DNA from: JBBRHQ01 sp963840235
GTDB lineage: Bacteria > Actinomycetota > Thermoleophilia > Solirubrobacterales > 70-9
Direction: 5' to 3'
Assembly (NCBI GenBank): GCA_963840235.1
Contig: CAWIYC010000010.1
Location: forward strand, 1 to 59,716
DNA: 59,716 nucleotides
The notes under the pieces are model-generated. The model saw nothing but the letters and a program-made list of their open reading frames with translations, was not told the DNA's origin and searched no databases. The position numbers and the translations under genes are program-made. This document shows positions 51,169-58,856 of this stretch, piece after piece. Position 1 is the stretch's first letter; every line of letters begins with the position of its first letter.

Positions 51169-52047
51169 TTACTTCAGCTTGTAGGCGCGGATCCGGTCGC
51201 GGTGGGCGGCCTCGTCGCGGGCGTAAACGCCGTGGGCGATCGCCTGGACGAGCGCCATCAGGGCGGTGTTGGAGCGCGCGTAGGAAGGACTGTTGGAGGA
51301 GTAGTAGAGAGTCAGCTCGGCGTGCTCGCCGATCTCCGAGAGGGTCGCATCGGAGATCGCCAGGGTTCGGGCGCGGCGGTGGAGCGCCAGCTTCATCGCC
51401 CGCTGAAGCAGTGGGTGGGCGCGGCCGGCGGAGAGCGCGATCACGAGCGTGTCCTCGTCGATGCGGCCGAGTCGCTGCAGCGACTCGCCCCCGGTGCTGG
51501 CGACGATCTCGGCGCGAACGTCGAGCAGGCTGAGCATGTGGCGCAGGTAGCTGGCGAAGAAGGCCATCTGGTCGACACCGACGATCACCACCCTGTGGGC
51601 GGTCGCAAGTGCCGAGACCGAGGCCTCGATCTGCTCGCGGGTGAGGTTGCGCGCGGTCTCCTCGAGATTGGCGTGGTCGGCTCCGAGCGAGGCCTCGAAC
51701 TCGGAGTGGTCGAAGGCGAACAGGGGGCCGCCGGAGCTCTTCCCCTTGCTCTTGCCGCCGGCAGTGGTGCCGTTGGCGGTGGCGTTGCGGTACTCCTCGA
51801 TCGCGGCCTGCTGAAGCTCGGGATACCCCTCGAATCCGAGCGCCTGGGAGAAGCGGACGACGGTCGAAGAGGAGGTGCTGGCGCGCCGCGCAAGCTCCTC
51901 GGCGGTGAGGAAGGCTGCCTCGTCGAGGTGGTCGACGATATAGCGGGCGACGTCCTTCTGCGAGCGCGAGAACTCGTCGAAGCGCTCGGTGATGTAGGCG
52001 GAGAGGCTCTTGCGCTCTGGGAGCGCCTTTGTCGCAGTCCGGGTCAC
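51169..52047 (-). CDS. RpiR/MurR-family transcriptional regulator (HTH + SIS)
   Basis: This 292-residue regulator has an N-terminal HTH (about 27-85: FSRSQKDVARYIVDHL, EELARRASTSSSTVVRFSQALGF) and a C-terminal sugar-isomerase (SIS) domain (about 135-270: RVVIVGVDQMAFFASYL, ALSAGRAHPLLQRAMK). A polar linker with Lys/Gly/Ser repeats joins them. Such proteins sense phosphosugars and repress sugar-catabolism or related genes. The start is GTG at 52047. No obvious sugar gene is next to it; it sits upstream of pdxS, separated by a strong hairpin. Confidence 0.85.
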   Translation of the reverse strand: MTRTATKALPERKSLSAYITERFDEFSRSQKDVARYIVDHLDEAAFLTAEELARRASTSSSTVVRFSQALGFEGYPELQQAAIEEYRNATANGTTAGGKSKGKSSGGPLFAFDHSEFEASLGADHANLEETARNLTREQIEASVSALATAHRVVIVGVDQMAFFASYLRHMLSLLDVRAEIVASTGGESLQRLGRIDEDTLVIALSAGRAHPLLQRAMKLALHRRARTLAISDATLSEIGEHAELTLYYSSNSPSYARSNTALMALVQAIAHGVYARDEAAHRDRIRAYKLK

Positions 52048-52144
52048 GGCGGTGGATTTCGCCCCCCTCGCCGCTTTCCCTTCTAGCCGATTTCCTGAAG
52101 GCGCTCGTGCAGCGCCGCGGCGGGGTGTGGTTGGATGGGCGACG

Positions 52145-52528
52145 ATGACCCTCGAGGACGCCCTGCGTCAGACGAACCGCAACATGATCGTCTTCGACCT
52201 GATTCTCGGCTCGGCCGCGATCGGGGCGCCGGAGGCGACGCTGCGGGTGCTCGGTCACGACGAGCCGACACCGGAGGCGACCCACCTGTTCCGCCGCTGC
52301 GGGCCGATCTGGCTCACCTTTGCCGCCGCCCACGCCGTTGCAGCCCGGCGCGGGGAGCCGCGCGACTGGTGGGCGCTGGCCTGGCTGCGAGGGACCGAGA
52401 TCGCGACCGATGCCCTCTGGGCACAGTCGCCGGCGATCAGCCGCCCGGGGGCAAAGGCCGGGCTGCGGCTGGCCGGAGTCGCCAACCTGGCGATGGCCGC
52501 CGGCTTCGCCTGGCTCTCGCGGCGCTGA
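52145..52528 (+). CDS. Small hydrophobic protein of unknown function
   Basis: This 127-residue protein has hydrophobic segments around 14-35 (MIVFDLILGSAAIGAP), 52-68 (IWLTFAAAHAVAA) and 105-124 (AGLRLAGVANLAMAAGFAWL), likely 3-4 membrane helices. The ATG at 52145 is preceded by GGATGGG. It is divergent from the RpiR gene (97 bases) and convergent with the kinase gene, touching its stop directly (52528/52529). I recognise no family. Confidence 0.55.
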   Translation: MTLEDALRQTNRNMIVFDLILGSAAIGAPEATLRVLGHDEPTPEATHLFRRCGPIWLTFAAAHAVAARRGEPRDWWALAWLRGTEIATDALWAQSPAISRPGAKAGLRLAGVANLAMAAGFAWLSRR

Positions 52529-54112
52529 TCAGCCGTTGGGATTGGGGTTGGGGCTGCACAGGGGGGTGATCCCGGCGGCCTTCGCCAGCCTGTGCCTCTC
52601 TGGTCCCTCGTCGAAGTTCTTCTGGCGGGCCGCCTGGAAGCCCGCCAGGTCGCCCCGCAAGGCCGCGGTGTGGGCCTCGATGTCGTAGCGGTGGACCCGC
52701 CTGCGGGCCCTTAGGTACGCCTTGTAGGGCGCGGCGACGCTGGGAGGGGGATTCAGCCTCGCCAGCCGATCGGCGTTCTCGGCGGAGATCTGGGTCAGTC
52801 GTCTCGAGAACGGCTTCGCTTCGTTGATGTCGGTCTCGCCGTTGGGAAATTCGCTGCGAGCAGAGACGAACTCGTCCTGGCTGGTGAGGCAGATCTCCCC
52901 CGCCTTGCGGGCCAGGGCCTGCTCGCTGAGGGTCTGCTCCTGCTTCGCCTTGGCGCCCCCGTTCACATTGGCCTGGCCACCCGAGGCATCCCCTCCCCCG
53001 CCCGAGGTGCCGAGGGCGATCGCAGCGGCGGCGACCGCGACCGCGGCGACCGCCCCGATCGCGATCCCGAGCTTGCGACGGGAGCGGGGTCGTTGCGGAG
53101 TTTGCGCGACCGGCTCGGTCACGATTGCGCCGGTCTCGGCAGTCGCCGACATCGGCGTGGTGGCATCTTCCCCGGATCCCTCCTGGACCGGCGTCTCCGC
53201 CGTCCGGGTCGCCGCCGCCCCGGTTGCCACGGTCCTCTCGGGCAGGGCGATCTCGCCCGAGAGGGCTGCGACGGCTGCCCGCCCTAGGTCCCCCGCCGAG
53301 GGGAAGCGATCGTCGGGGCTCTTCGCCATCGCCCGCGCGATCACGCGGTCGAGCGCCTTTGGCACCATCGGGGTGAACAGCGAGGCCGCCGGTGGCTCGT
53401 CGTTGAGGTGGGCGTAGAGTCGCGCCGCCTCGCCCTCGCGGGGGAACGGCACCTCGCCGGTGAGCAGCTTGAACAAGAGGCAGCCGAGGGCATAGACGTC
53501 GGCGCGGGCGTCCACCTCCCCCCCACGGATCTGCTCCGGAGCGACGTAGTCGAGGGTGCCGACGAAGCGACCCGTCTTCGTCAATCCGGAAGTCGAGGCG
53601 ACATTGCGGGCTACGCCGAAGTCCGTGATGTATGCGTGCTCGGAGGCCTCCGGCCCGCTCAGCAGCACGTTTGCCGGCTTCACGTCGCGATGGACGAGAC
53701 CGACTGCGTGGATCGCGTCCAGCCCGGCGGCCACCTGCTCGATCAGCGCCGTCGCCCGTGCCGGTTCCAGTCTCCCGCTCGACATCAGCTTGCGGTTGAG
53801 GTCCGAGCCGGAGACGTAGCGCATGGCGATGAACGGGATCCCGTCCTCCTCGCCGGCGGCGTAGATCGGGACCACGTTCGGGTGCTCGATCGAGGCGGCG
53901 ATCTTCGACTCGTGGGTGAAGCGCGTGCGGAAGACCTCGTCGACGGCGGCGTCCGGGGCGACCAGCTTCAGCGCCACCCGCCGGTCGAGCCCCGGCTCGA
54001 CCGCGAGGTAGACAATGCCCATCCCGCCGCGGCCAAGGCGTCGCTCGATCCGATAGCCGGCGAACTCAGAGCCCTCCGTCAACTCGACCCAGCGCACTTC
54101 TCCCTCGGTCAT
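52529..54112 (-). CDS. PknB-type Ser/Thr protein kinase with helical ectodomain (copy 1)
   Basis: This 527-residue membrane kinase has an N-terminal kinase domain (about 12-275) with GRGGMGIVYLAVEPG, VALKLV, catalytic HRDVKPANVLLSG and DFGVARN. A disordered linker leads to a membrane helix near 347-367 (KLGIAIGAVAAVAVAAAAIAL). The outside part (about 380-527) is helical, with cysteines at 408 and 519, and ends in a Pro/Asn tail. PASTA repeats are absent. The tandem neighbour at 54174 has the same architecture. The ATG at 54112 follows TAGGGT by 6 bases, suggesting a leaderless mRNA. The ligand of the ectodomain is unknown. Confidence 0.9.
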   Translation of the reverse strand: MTEGEVRWVELTEGSEFAGYRIERRLGRGGMGIVYLAVEPGLDRRVALKLVAPDAAVDEVFRTRFTHESKIAASIEHPNVVPIYAAGEEDGIPFIAMRYVSGSDLNRKLMSSGRLEPARATALIEQVAAGLDAIHAVGLVHRDVKPANVLLSGPEASEHAYITDFGVARNVASTSGLTKTGRFVGTLDYVAPEQIRGGEVDARADVYALGCLLFKLLTGEVPFPREGEAARLYAHLNDEPPAASLFTPMVPKALDRVIARAMAKSPDDRFPSAGDLGRAAVAALSGEIALPERTVATGAAATRTAETPVQEGSGEDATTPMSATAETGAIVTEPVAQTPQRPRSRRKLGIAIGAVAAVAVAAAAIALGTSGGGGDASGGQANVNGGAKAKQEQTLSEQALARKAGEICLTSQDEFVSARSEFPNGETDINEAKPFSRRLTQISAENADRLARLNPPPSVAAPYKAYLRARRRVHRYDIEAHTAALRGDLAGFQAARQKNFDEGPERHRLAKAAGITPLCSPNPNPNG

Positions 54113-54118
54113 GGCTAC

Positions 54119-54124
54119 ACCCTA
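54119..54124 (-). promoter_or_regulatory. -10-like TAGGGT before kinase copy 1
   Basis: TAGGGT on the minus strand ends 6 bases before the ATG at 54112. It fits the TANNNT pattern at leaderless distance, as before pdxS and recJ. It suggests that copy 1 has its own promoter and does not depend on the upstream kinase. Confidence 0.45.
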
Positions 54125-54173
54125 GCCCCGGCAGCCGAGGCAACCGTGCCGCCGGCGATGCGCGCCGACAGGC

Positions 54174-55652
54174 TCAGATCCCGCGGCTGCACTGCCGCAG
54201 CCCCACCTGCCGGGCCGCCTCGAAGCGGTATTGCTGGCCCCTGGCGATCTTGCGCTGCGCCCGCTGGTAGGCAGGGTTGTCCCCGCGGTTGGCCGCGTCG
54301 CGGGCCTGCTCGAAGCGGCGGATCTGGACCTCCCGCAGGCGAAGATAGGTGGCCCACTCCCCGGCGACCCCCGGTGGCACCGAGAGGTGGCGGAGCTGCT
54401 CCAGCGCCCGCTGGGAAACGACCCGCTCACGCTCAGCCTGGCGGGCGGCCTTCTCGAACGTGTCGGCCCGCTGCGAGGCGGCGGCGTTGAAGAGGCCGCG
54501 GCTCTCGGTGCAGATCTCATCCGCCCGGCCGATCAGGCGCTTGACCTCGGGCGAGGGCCCGGAATCGCTCGGGCGCTGGACCAGGTAAACGCCGACTCCG
54601 ACGGCGGCGCCGAGCAGGCCGAAGATCAATGCCCGCGGTATCCGGCGGCGCTTGCGCGGGGGCTTTGGCGTCCCGGTCCCCAGCATCGGCGTCGGCTCCT
54701 CGTGCGCGTAGCGCCGTGCCAGGTCGCCGGTCGTCCCCTCTTCGTTCTCGAGCATCAGCTTCGGCGGCCCCGCGGCCGCGTCCCCGGTCGCGACCCAGCG
54801 CTCCGAGGCCGTCACCTCGCGGCCGGCGGCGGCCGCGACCGCAGCCCGCCCGAGGTCGCCAGCGGAGGGGTAGCGGTCCTCGGGCCGCTTCGCCATTGCC
54901 CGCTCGATCACCCCGTCGAACGCCACAGGCACGTTACCCAGGGCCGAGGGAGGGCGGGGGTCCTCGTGGACGTGGGCCCAGAGCTTGGCGGCGTCAGTCT
55001 CGCGCTCGAACGGAATCCTTCCGGTCAGGGCCTTGTAGAGGACGCACCCGAGCGAATAGACATCGGCCCGCGCGTCCACCGGGCGCTGCTCGATCTGCTC
55101 TGGCGAGACGTAGTCGAGGGTGCCGACCACCCGCCCCTGGCGGGTCAGTCCGCTGCTCGTCGCCGCCAGTTTGGCGAGACCGAAGTCGGCGACGTATGCG
55201 TGCTCGGAGCCCTCGTCTCCGGCCAGCAGGATGTTCGACGGCTTGACGTCGCGGTGGACAAGCCCGGCGGCATGGATCGCGTCGAGCCCCTCGGCGACCT
55301 GGGCGATCAATCGCGCGGCCTCGGCCGGGTCCAGGCGACGCCTCGAGAGCTTCTCCCCCAGGTCGAGGCCGGGGACGAGGCGCATAGCGATGAACAGCGT
55401 CTCGCCCTCCCGGCCGACGGTGTAGATCGGGATCACATGCGGGTCGTCGACCTTGGCCGCGACCCTGGACTCGCGCTCGAACTGCTCTCGGAAGACCTCG
55501 TCGCGGGCGGCCTCGGCGGCGATCACCTTGAGGGCGACGCGGCGATCGAGGGCGGTCTCGGTTGCCTCGTAGACGACCCCCATGCCGCCGCGGCCGAGCA
55601 TCGGCCCGATGCGGTAGCCCGCGAAAAGGGTGCCTTCTTCCAGTTCAGCCAT
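54174..55652 (-). CDS. PknB-type Ser/Thr protein kinase with helical ectodomain (copy 2)
   Basis: This 492-residue protein has the same plan as the downstream kinase: FAGYRIGPMLGRGGMGVVYEA, VALKVIAAEAARDEVF, catalytic HRDVKPSNILLAG and DFGLAKL. A membrane helix lies near 333-353 (RALIFGLLGAAVGVGVYLV), followed by a helical outer domain with cysteines at 381 and 488. The outer domains of the two align, for example LSVPPGVAGEWATYLR against LNPPPSVAAPYKAYLR. The pair probably arose by tandem duplication. The ATG at 55652 lacks a clear leaderless element. PASTA repeats are absent. Confidence 0.9.
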   Translation of the reverse strand: MAELEEGTLFAGYRIGPMLGRGGMGVVYEATETALDRRVALKVIAAEAARDEVFREQFERESRVAAKVDDPHVIPIYTVGREGETLFIAMRLVPGLDLGEKLSRRRLDPAEAARLIAQVAEGLDAIHAAGLVHRDVKPSNILLAGDEGSEHAYVADFGLAKLAATSSGLTRQGRVVGTLDYVSPEQIEQRPVDARADVYSLGCVLYKALTGRIPFERETDAAKLWAHVHEDPRPPSALGNVPVAFDGVIERAMAKRPEDRYPSAGDLGRAAVAAAAGREVTASERWVATGDAAAGPPKLMLENEEGTTGDLARRYAHEEPTPMLGTGTPKPPRKRRRIPRALIFGLLGAAVGVGVYLVQRPSDSGPSPEVKRLIGRADEICTESRGLFNAAASQRADTFEKAARQAERERVVSQRALEQLRHLSVPPGVAGEWATYLRLREVQIRRFEQARDAANRGDNPAYQRAQRKIARGQQYRFEAARQVGLRQCSRGI

Positions 55653-55720
55653 CCGTGGTCCGTGCCCGACGCGGCATCGGCCGGGATGGTGGCAGAAGAA
55701 TCCCCCGTAATCTGCGCGGG

Positions 55721-56059
55721 ATGGGGCGGCACGAGGGCTTACCGAACACCCGATTCAGTCTTCTCGGCCGAAACGAAGACGGCGACGAGGTCTGGCTGAT
55801 CCGCGGCATCTCGCAGAAGCTCTACCGCTGCCCGGGCTGCCACGGGGAGATCGACATCGGCGCCGATCACGTCGTCGTCCAGAACGTCCGCCGCCTTGGC
55901 GGGACCGACCATCACCACTGGCACCGTCGCTGCGCCGAGGAGTTGCTGATCCCGGAGTTGCGCGGAGTCGAGCGGGTGCAGGCGAAGGAGGCTCGCCGCG
56001 ACAGGCTCGAGGCTCGCGGGAAGGTGAAGTCGGGCCGGCGGCGGAAGCCCCGCCGCTGA
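55721..56059 (+). CDS. Small zinc-binding-like protein (CxxC...H...HxxxC)
   Basis: This 112-residue basic protein has a putative metal site: LYRCPGCHGEIDIGADHVVVQ followed by DHHHWHRRCAEELL. The C-terminal third is Arg/Lys-rich (EARRDRLEARGKVKSGRRRKP), consistent with nucleic-acid contact. Similar small proteins are common in Actinobacteria, some annotated only as ATP/GTP-binding; I would not rely on that name. The ATG at 55721 has TAATCT ending 7 bases upstream (55708-55713), another near-leaderless arrangement. It is divergent from kinase copy 2. Confidence 0.65.
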   Translation: MGRHEGLPNTRFSLLGRNEDGDEVWLIRGISQKLYRCPGCHGEIDIGADHVVVQNVRRLGGTDHHHWHRRCAEELLIPELRGVERVQAKEARRDRLEARGKVKSGRRRKPRR

Positions 56060-56062
56060 CGC

Positions 56063-56512
56063 CTACTTGTTCTTCTTCTGCTCTACCTCGACCTGCAGGC
56101 GGTTGACCCTGCGGGTCAGGGTGGCGACCGTGTCGCGGGTGCGGTTCTGCTGGTTCTTGAGCGCGTTGACGTCGTTGGTGAGGCCGTTAATGTCGCCCTG
56201 CATCGCCTTCAGCTGCGAGGAGAGCTTGTTCAGGTCCCCGCGGTCGATCGCCTGTCCCCCGGCGAGGCGCTTCTGGGCGCGCTCGGCCTGTCGCAGGCGG
56301 GCGCCCGCGGTCGCGATCGCCTTGCTCTGCGAGGCCAGGGCGAGCTTCAGCTGAGGCACCGATTTCTGGATCTCGCCGCGCACCGACTTGGCCAGATCCT
56401 CGTCGCTTGTGTTGCCGTTCTTGGCGTCGATCGCGATCAGGAGCGCGACCACCCCGACGACGAAGGCAAGTCCCCCGAGCACGAGCAACCAGATGGCGCG
56501 GCGGTCATCCAC
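56063..56512 (-). CDS. Membrane-anchored coiled-coil protein
   Basis: This 149-residue protein has a short cytoplasmic start (MDDRRAIWL) and one membrane helix (about 7-28: WLLVLGGLAFVVGVVALLIAI). A long helical region follows, with heptad-type repeats (residues 50-145: LKAMQGDINGLTNDVNALK, DTVATLTRRVNRLQVEVEQ). It ends in EQKKNK. It lies 4 bases downstream of a 37-codon membrane-peptide gene. The function is unknown; it may tether or organise envelope components. Confidence 0.7.
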   Translation of the reverse strand: MDDRRAIWLLVLGGLAFVVGVVALLIAIDAKNGNTSDEDLAKSVRGEIQKSVPQLKLALASQSKAIATAGARLRQAERAQKRLAGGQAIDRGDLNKLSSQLKAMQGDINGLTNDVNALKNQQNRTRDTVATLTRRVNRLQVEVEQKKNK

Positions 56513-56516
56513 AGCG

Positions 56517-56630
56517 TCAACCTAACCCGTCGTCCGGCGGAAATTCGGTTTCGAGATCGGCTTCCTCCGCTCCCTCCCAAGTGAGCACCCAGAGGAGCAT
56601 CACGATGCCGAGTGCGATGAATGCGATCAC
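56517..56630 (-). CDS. 37-residue single-helix membrane peptide
   Basis: This gene is too short for ordinary ORF cut-offs but well supported. GTG at 56630 has GGAGGAGGT 5 bases upstream, the best ribosome site in the region. The product starts MIAFIALGIVMLLLWVLTW-like (one hydrophobic helix; actual order MIAFIALGIVMLLWVLTW) and ends in an acidic tail (EGAEEADLETEF, PPDDGLG). Its stop is 4 bases before the coiled-coil gene, so the two form an operon. The function is unknown; a regulator of a membrane partner is possible. Confidence 0.6.
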   Translation of the reverse strand: MIAFIALGIVMLLWVLTWEGAEEADLETEFPPDDGLG

Positions 56631-56806
56631 CTGGGACCTCCTCCCCTCGGGGACGACTGCTCAACCTCAGTCCAGCCATCGGTCTTCGTCCTGTCCGGCT
56701 TTAGCCGCGGGCGTGAACAGGCGCCGATGTTGCCGGGAACGGTGGCGGGGACTCGAAATGCATCTGACCGAAGGGAGTCGTCCCGGGCGGGATACTTCCC
56801 TCACCG

Positions 56807-57205
56807 ATGTCGCATGAGGACGACCTCGCAACGTTGCGCCGTGTTTATGAGGAGTGGTCGCTGGGCGAGTTCTGGAACGAGTCGTTCTACGACCCCGAGA
56901 TCGTCTTCGTACTCGGCGACAGCCTCCCCGACCCCGGCATCTACCACGGCATCGAGGAAATGGGCAAAGGGTTCCGCGGCTGGCTCGAGAGCTGGCGCAA
57001 CCTTCGCTTCGACCTCGAGGAACTGATCCCGGCGGGGGACCGGATCGTCGCGATTTACCACATGACCGGCGACGGCCAGGCCAGCGGCGCCGCCGTCGAT
57101 CTGCACGGCGGTCACGTCTGGGAAATGCGCGACTGCAGGGCGGTGCGTCTCGAGGTTCACGTCAGCCGCGAGGCCGCTATCGCTGCGGCGGGATTGCACG
57201 AGTAG
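56807..57205 (+). CDS. SnoaL-like (NTF2-fold) protein
   Basis: This 132-residue protein shows the NTF2-like pattern: LRRVYEEWSLGEFWNESFYDPEIVFV, PGIYHGIEEMGKGFRGWLESWRNL, DRIVAIYHMTGDGQASG and a C-terminal WEMRDCRAVRLEVHVSREAA. Catalytic residues cannot be assigned. The ATG at 56807 has no neighbour closer than 176 bases on the left. It belongs to the same broad family as the genes at 35493 and 59325, though they are only distantly alike. Confidence 0.75.
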   Translation: MSHEDDLATLRRVYEEWSLGEFWNESFYDPEIVFVLGDSLPDPGIYHGIEEMGKGFRGWLESWRNLRFDLEELIPAGDRIVAIYHMTGDGQASGAAVDLHGGHVWEMRDCRAVRLEVHVSREAAIAAAGLHE

Positions 57206-57336
57206 CCGATACCGCTCGACCGTGCCCGAGGAGGTCGATCCAGAGCCATTCTGGGTGGCTGAGCCTCGCACTTCGGACCAATTGCCGGACCCCATGTTCG
57301 AGTTGACCCAGCGAGCAAGTTGGGCCTTGGGGAGGC
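57206..57336. other. Gene-free interval, somewhat lower GC
   Basis: Nothing here is supported as a gene. A short plus-strand frame from 57222 runs into the alpha/beta-hydrolase gene, and a minus-strand frame crosses it. Neither has a ribosome site or a recognisable family. Confidence 0.4.
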
Positions 57337-58209
57337 TCATGATGCAGTCGCCGCCGAGCTGTCCAGGAACTCCCGCAACAGCGCGACCAGCCGCGCAGGC
57401 TGGTCCTCGGGGATGAATGTGCGCGAGTTCTCGACCAGCACGAAGCGACCCCCCGGTAGTAGCTCGGCGAGGCGGCGGCCGTGCTCGCGGGGGAAGAACC
57501 TGTCGTCGGCTCCCCATGCCACGAGGGCCGGCCGGTCGAAACTCGCGATCCCCTCGGAGGCGTGTTGCATGTGGCGGCGATCCGCCGCCCGCAGGAAGCG
57601 GGTGAAGTCGCGGCGCACGGCCGCGTCCGTGCGCACCGCGGTCAGATAGGAATCCATGATTCGAGGCTCGATCGGCGCGTGCGTGGCCCAGCCGTAGGTG
57701 ATCGGCAGGCGCTGGATCGGCTGCAGCCGCGCCGCCTGCAGCAGCAGCCACATCGCGGGAGGCAGGCGCGCGGTCGGCTTCAGGTAGGCCACCGCCTTCG
57801 GTGGGTAGTTCTCGAACGCATCGCAGGAGGTGAGCACGAGTCGGCCGACCCGCTCGGGTCGGCTACCGACGAGCGCCTGCGAAATTGCTCCTCCCGTATC
57901 GTTCGCCACCACCGTCACCTCGCTCAGGTCCAACGCCTCGATGAAGGTCGCGAGAATCTCGCCGAGCCCGAAGAGCGAGAGGTCCGGCTCACCGTCCAGG
58001 GGCAGCGTATGTCCCCCAAGCGGCAGATCGGGGGTAATGCAGCGGTGGTCGCTAGCGAGCTCCGGCGCCACCTTGCGCCAGAGGTCGCCGTTGACAGCGG
58101 CGCCGTGCACGAAGATCAGCGGCGGCCCGCTGCCACGCTCGCGGTACTCGAGCCTGCCCGCCGGCAGCCCCACGGTGCTGCGCTCGCCGAGTTCCTCGCT
58201 GATCGCCAT
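57337..58209 (-). CDS. Alpha/beta hydrolase with Asp nucleophile, no obvious catalytic His
   Basis: This 290-residue alpha/beta-fold protein has the oxyanion HG motif (LIFVHGAAVNGDLW), the nucleophile elbow VANDTGGAISQ with Asp104 instead of Ser (as in haloalkane dehalogenases), and the acid region LVAWGADDRFFP. Where the catalytic His usually lies before the last helix, the sequence reads ENSRTFIPEDQP, with no His at 262-265. It may be a non-hydrolytic family member or use another residue. The ATG at 58209 abuts GGAG. The gene is divergent from a cyclase remnant. Confidence 0.8.
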   Translation of the reverse strand: MAISEELGERSTVGLPAGRLEYRERGSGPPLIFVHGAAVNGDLWRKVAPELASDHRCITPDLPLGGHTLPLDGEPDLSLFGLGEILATFIEALDLSEVTVVANDTGGAISQALVGSRPERVGRLVLTSCDAFENYPPKAVAYLKPTARLPPAMWLLLQAARLQPIQRLPITYGWATHAPIEPRIMDSYLTAVRTDAAVRRDFTRFLRAADRRHMQHASEGIASFDRPALVAWGADDRFFPREHGRRLAELLPGGRFVLVENSRTFIPEDQPARLVALLREFLDSSAATAS

Positions 58210-58236
58210 CTCCGCTTGCGGTCAACCTAGTCGAGG

Positions 58237-58701
58237 ACCAACGTCGCTGCGTCGCTGGAGGCTGCTCCCGCGACCGAGCTGGGGGATCAGCGCTGGCGCG
58301 GGCTGCTGGAAGCTCACGCCGCGGCCACCCGGGATGCGCCGAGAGTTTCGGCGGCCGCGAGGTCAAGCCCACCGGCGACGGCTTCCTGGCGACCTTTGAC
58401 GGCCCCGCCCGCGGGATCCGTTGTGCCGGATCCGTTGTGCCCGGGCCATCGCCGAAGCCTCCCGGCCCCTGGGTATCCGGACTCGCGCCGGCCTGCACAC
58501 CGGCGAATGCGAGGTCATGGGGGACGACATCGGCGGCATCGCGGTCCACATCGCCGCGCGGTCAGCGCCCTCGCCGACGCTGACGAGGTCCTGGTCTCGC
58601 GCAGCGTCCGAGACCTGGCCGCCGGCACGGGCATCGAGTTCGCCGATCGCGGCGTGCACGAGCTGAAGGGTGTTCCGGACGAGTGAAAGATCCTCGCGTG
58701 A
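58237..58701 (+). pseudogene. Decayed class III adenylate/guanylate cyclase domain
   Basis: The remnant covers most of a cyclase catalytic domain spread over three frames. ELGDQRWRGLLEAH is in one frame. GREVKPTGDGFLATFDGPARG is in a second (second metal Asp and core). IRTRAGLHTGECEVMGDD and GGIAVHIAAR are in a third, and LADADEVLVSR and FADRGVHELKGVPDE return to the first. Breaks lie near 58335-58347, at the 14-bp duplication 58414-58441, and near 58560. At 58684 the usual Trp codon after GVPDE is TGA. The first metal-binding motif (FTDIVGST-like) is degraded. No start codon or ribosome site is present. Living relatives are common in Actinobacteria, so this copy is dead or mis-assembled. Confidence 0.75.
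58414..58441 (+). repeat. 14-bp perfect tandem duplication inside cyclase remnant
   Basis: GGATCCGTTGTGCC is repeated exactly at 58414-58427 and 58428-58441. One copy is expected from the protein pattern (GIRCA). The extra 14 bases shift the frame, so the duplication is one of the lesions that broke the gene. Confidence 0.85.
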
Positions 58702-58856
58702 GCGGTTAAGGATCCCCCCGCGTCTCGGACCATCCTCCGAGGCATTCATGGGCGGGTGCGCCGCGAGGGTCAGATTGACGCTTCGATGTCCCCCGGAGAC
58801 TCATTGCCTACTCCCGACGCCCGGCGGCATCGAGGGGTCCGATTCGGGGTCTGGTG

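Noticed and set aside
54231..55799. A plus-strand open frame of 522 codons
   Set aside because: It is antisense to kinase copy 2. The kinase motifs and the small zinc-type gene at 55721 explain the region.
57206..57336. A possible tRNA or integration-site remnant, because the GC is lower
   Set aside because: No cloverleaf, T-loop GTTCGA context or direct repeat could be found, so it is reported only as a gene-free interval.
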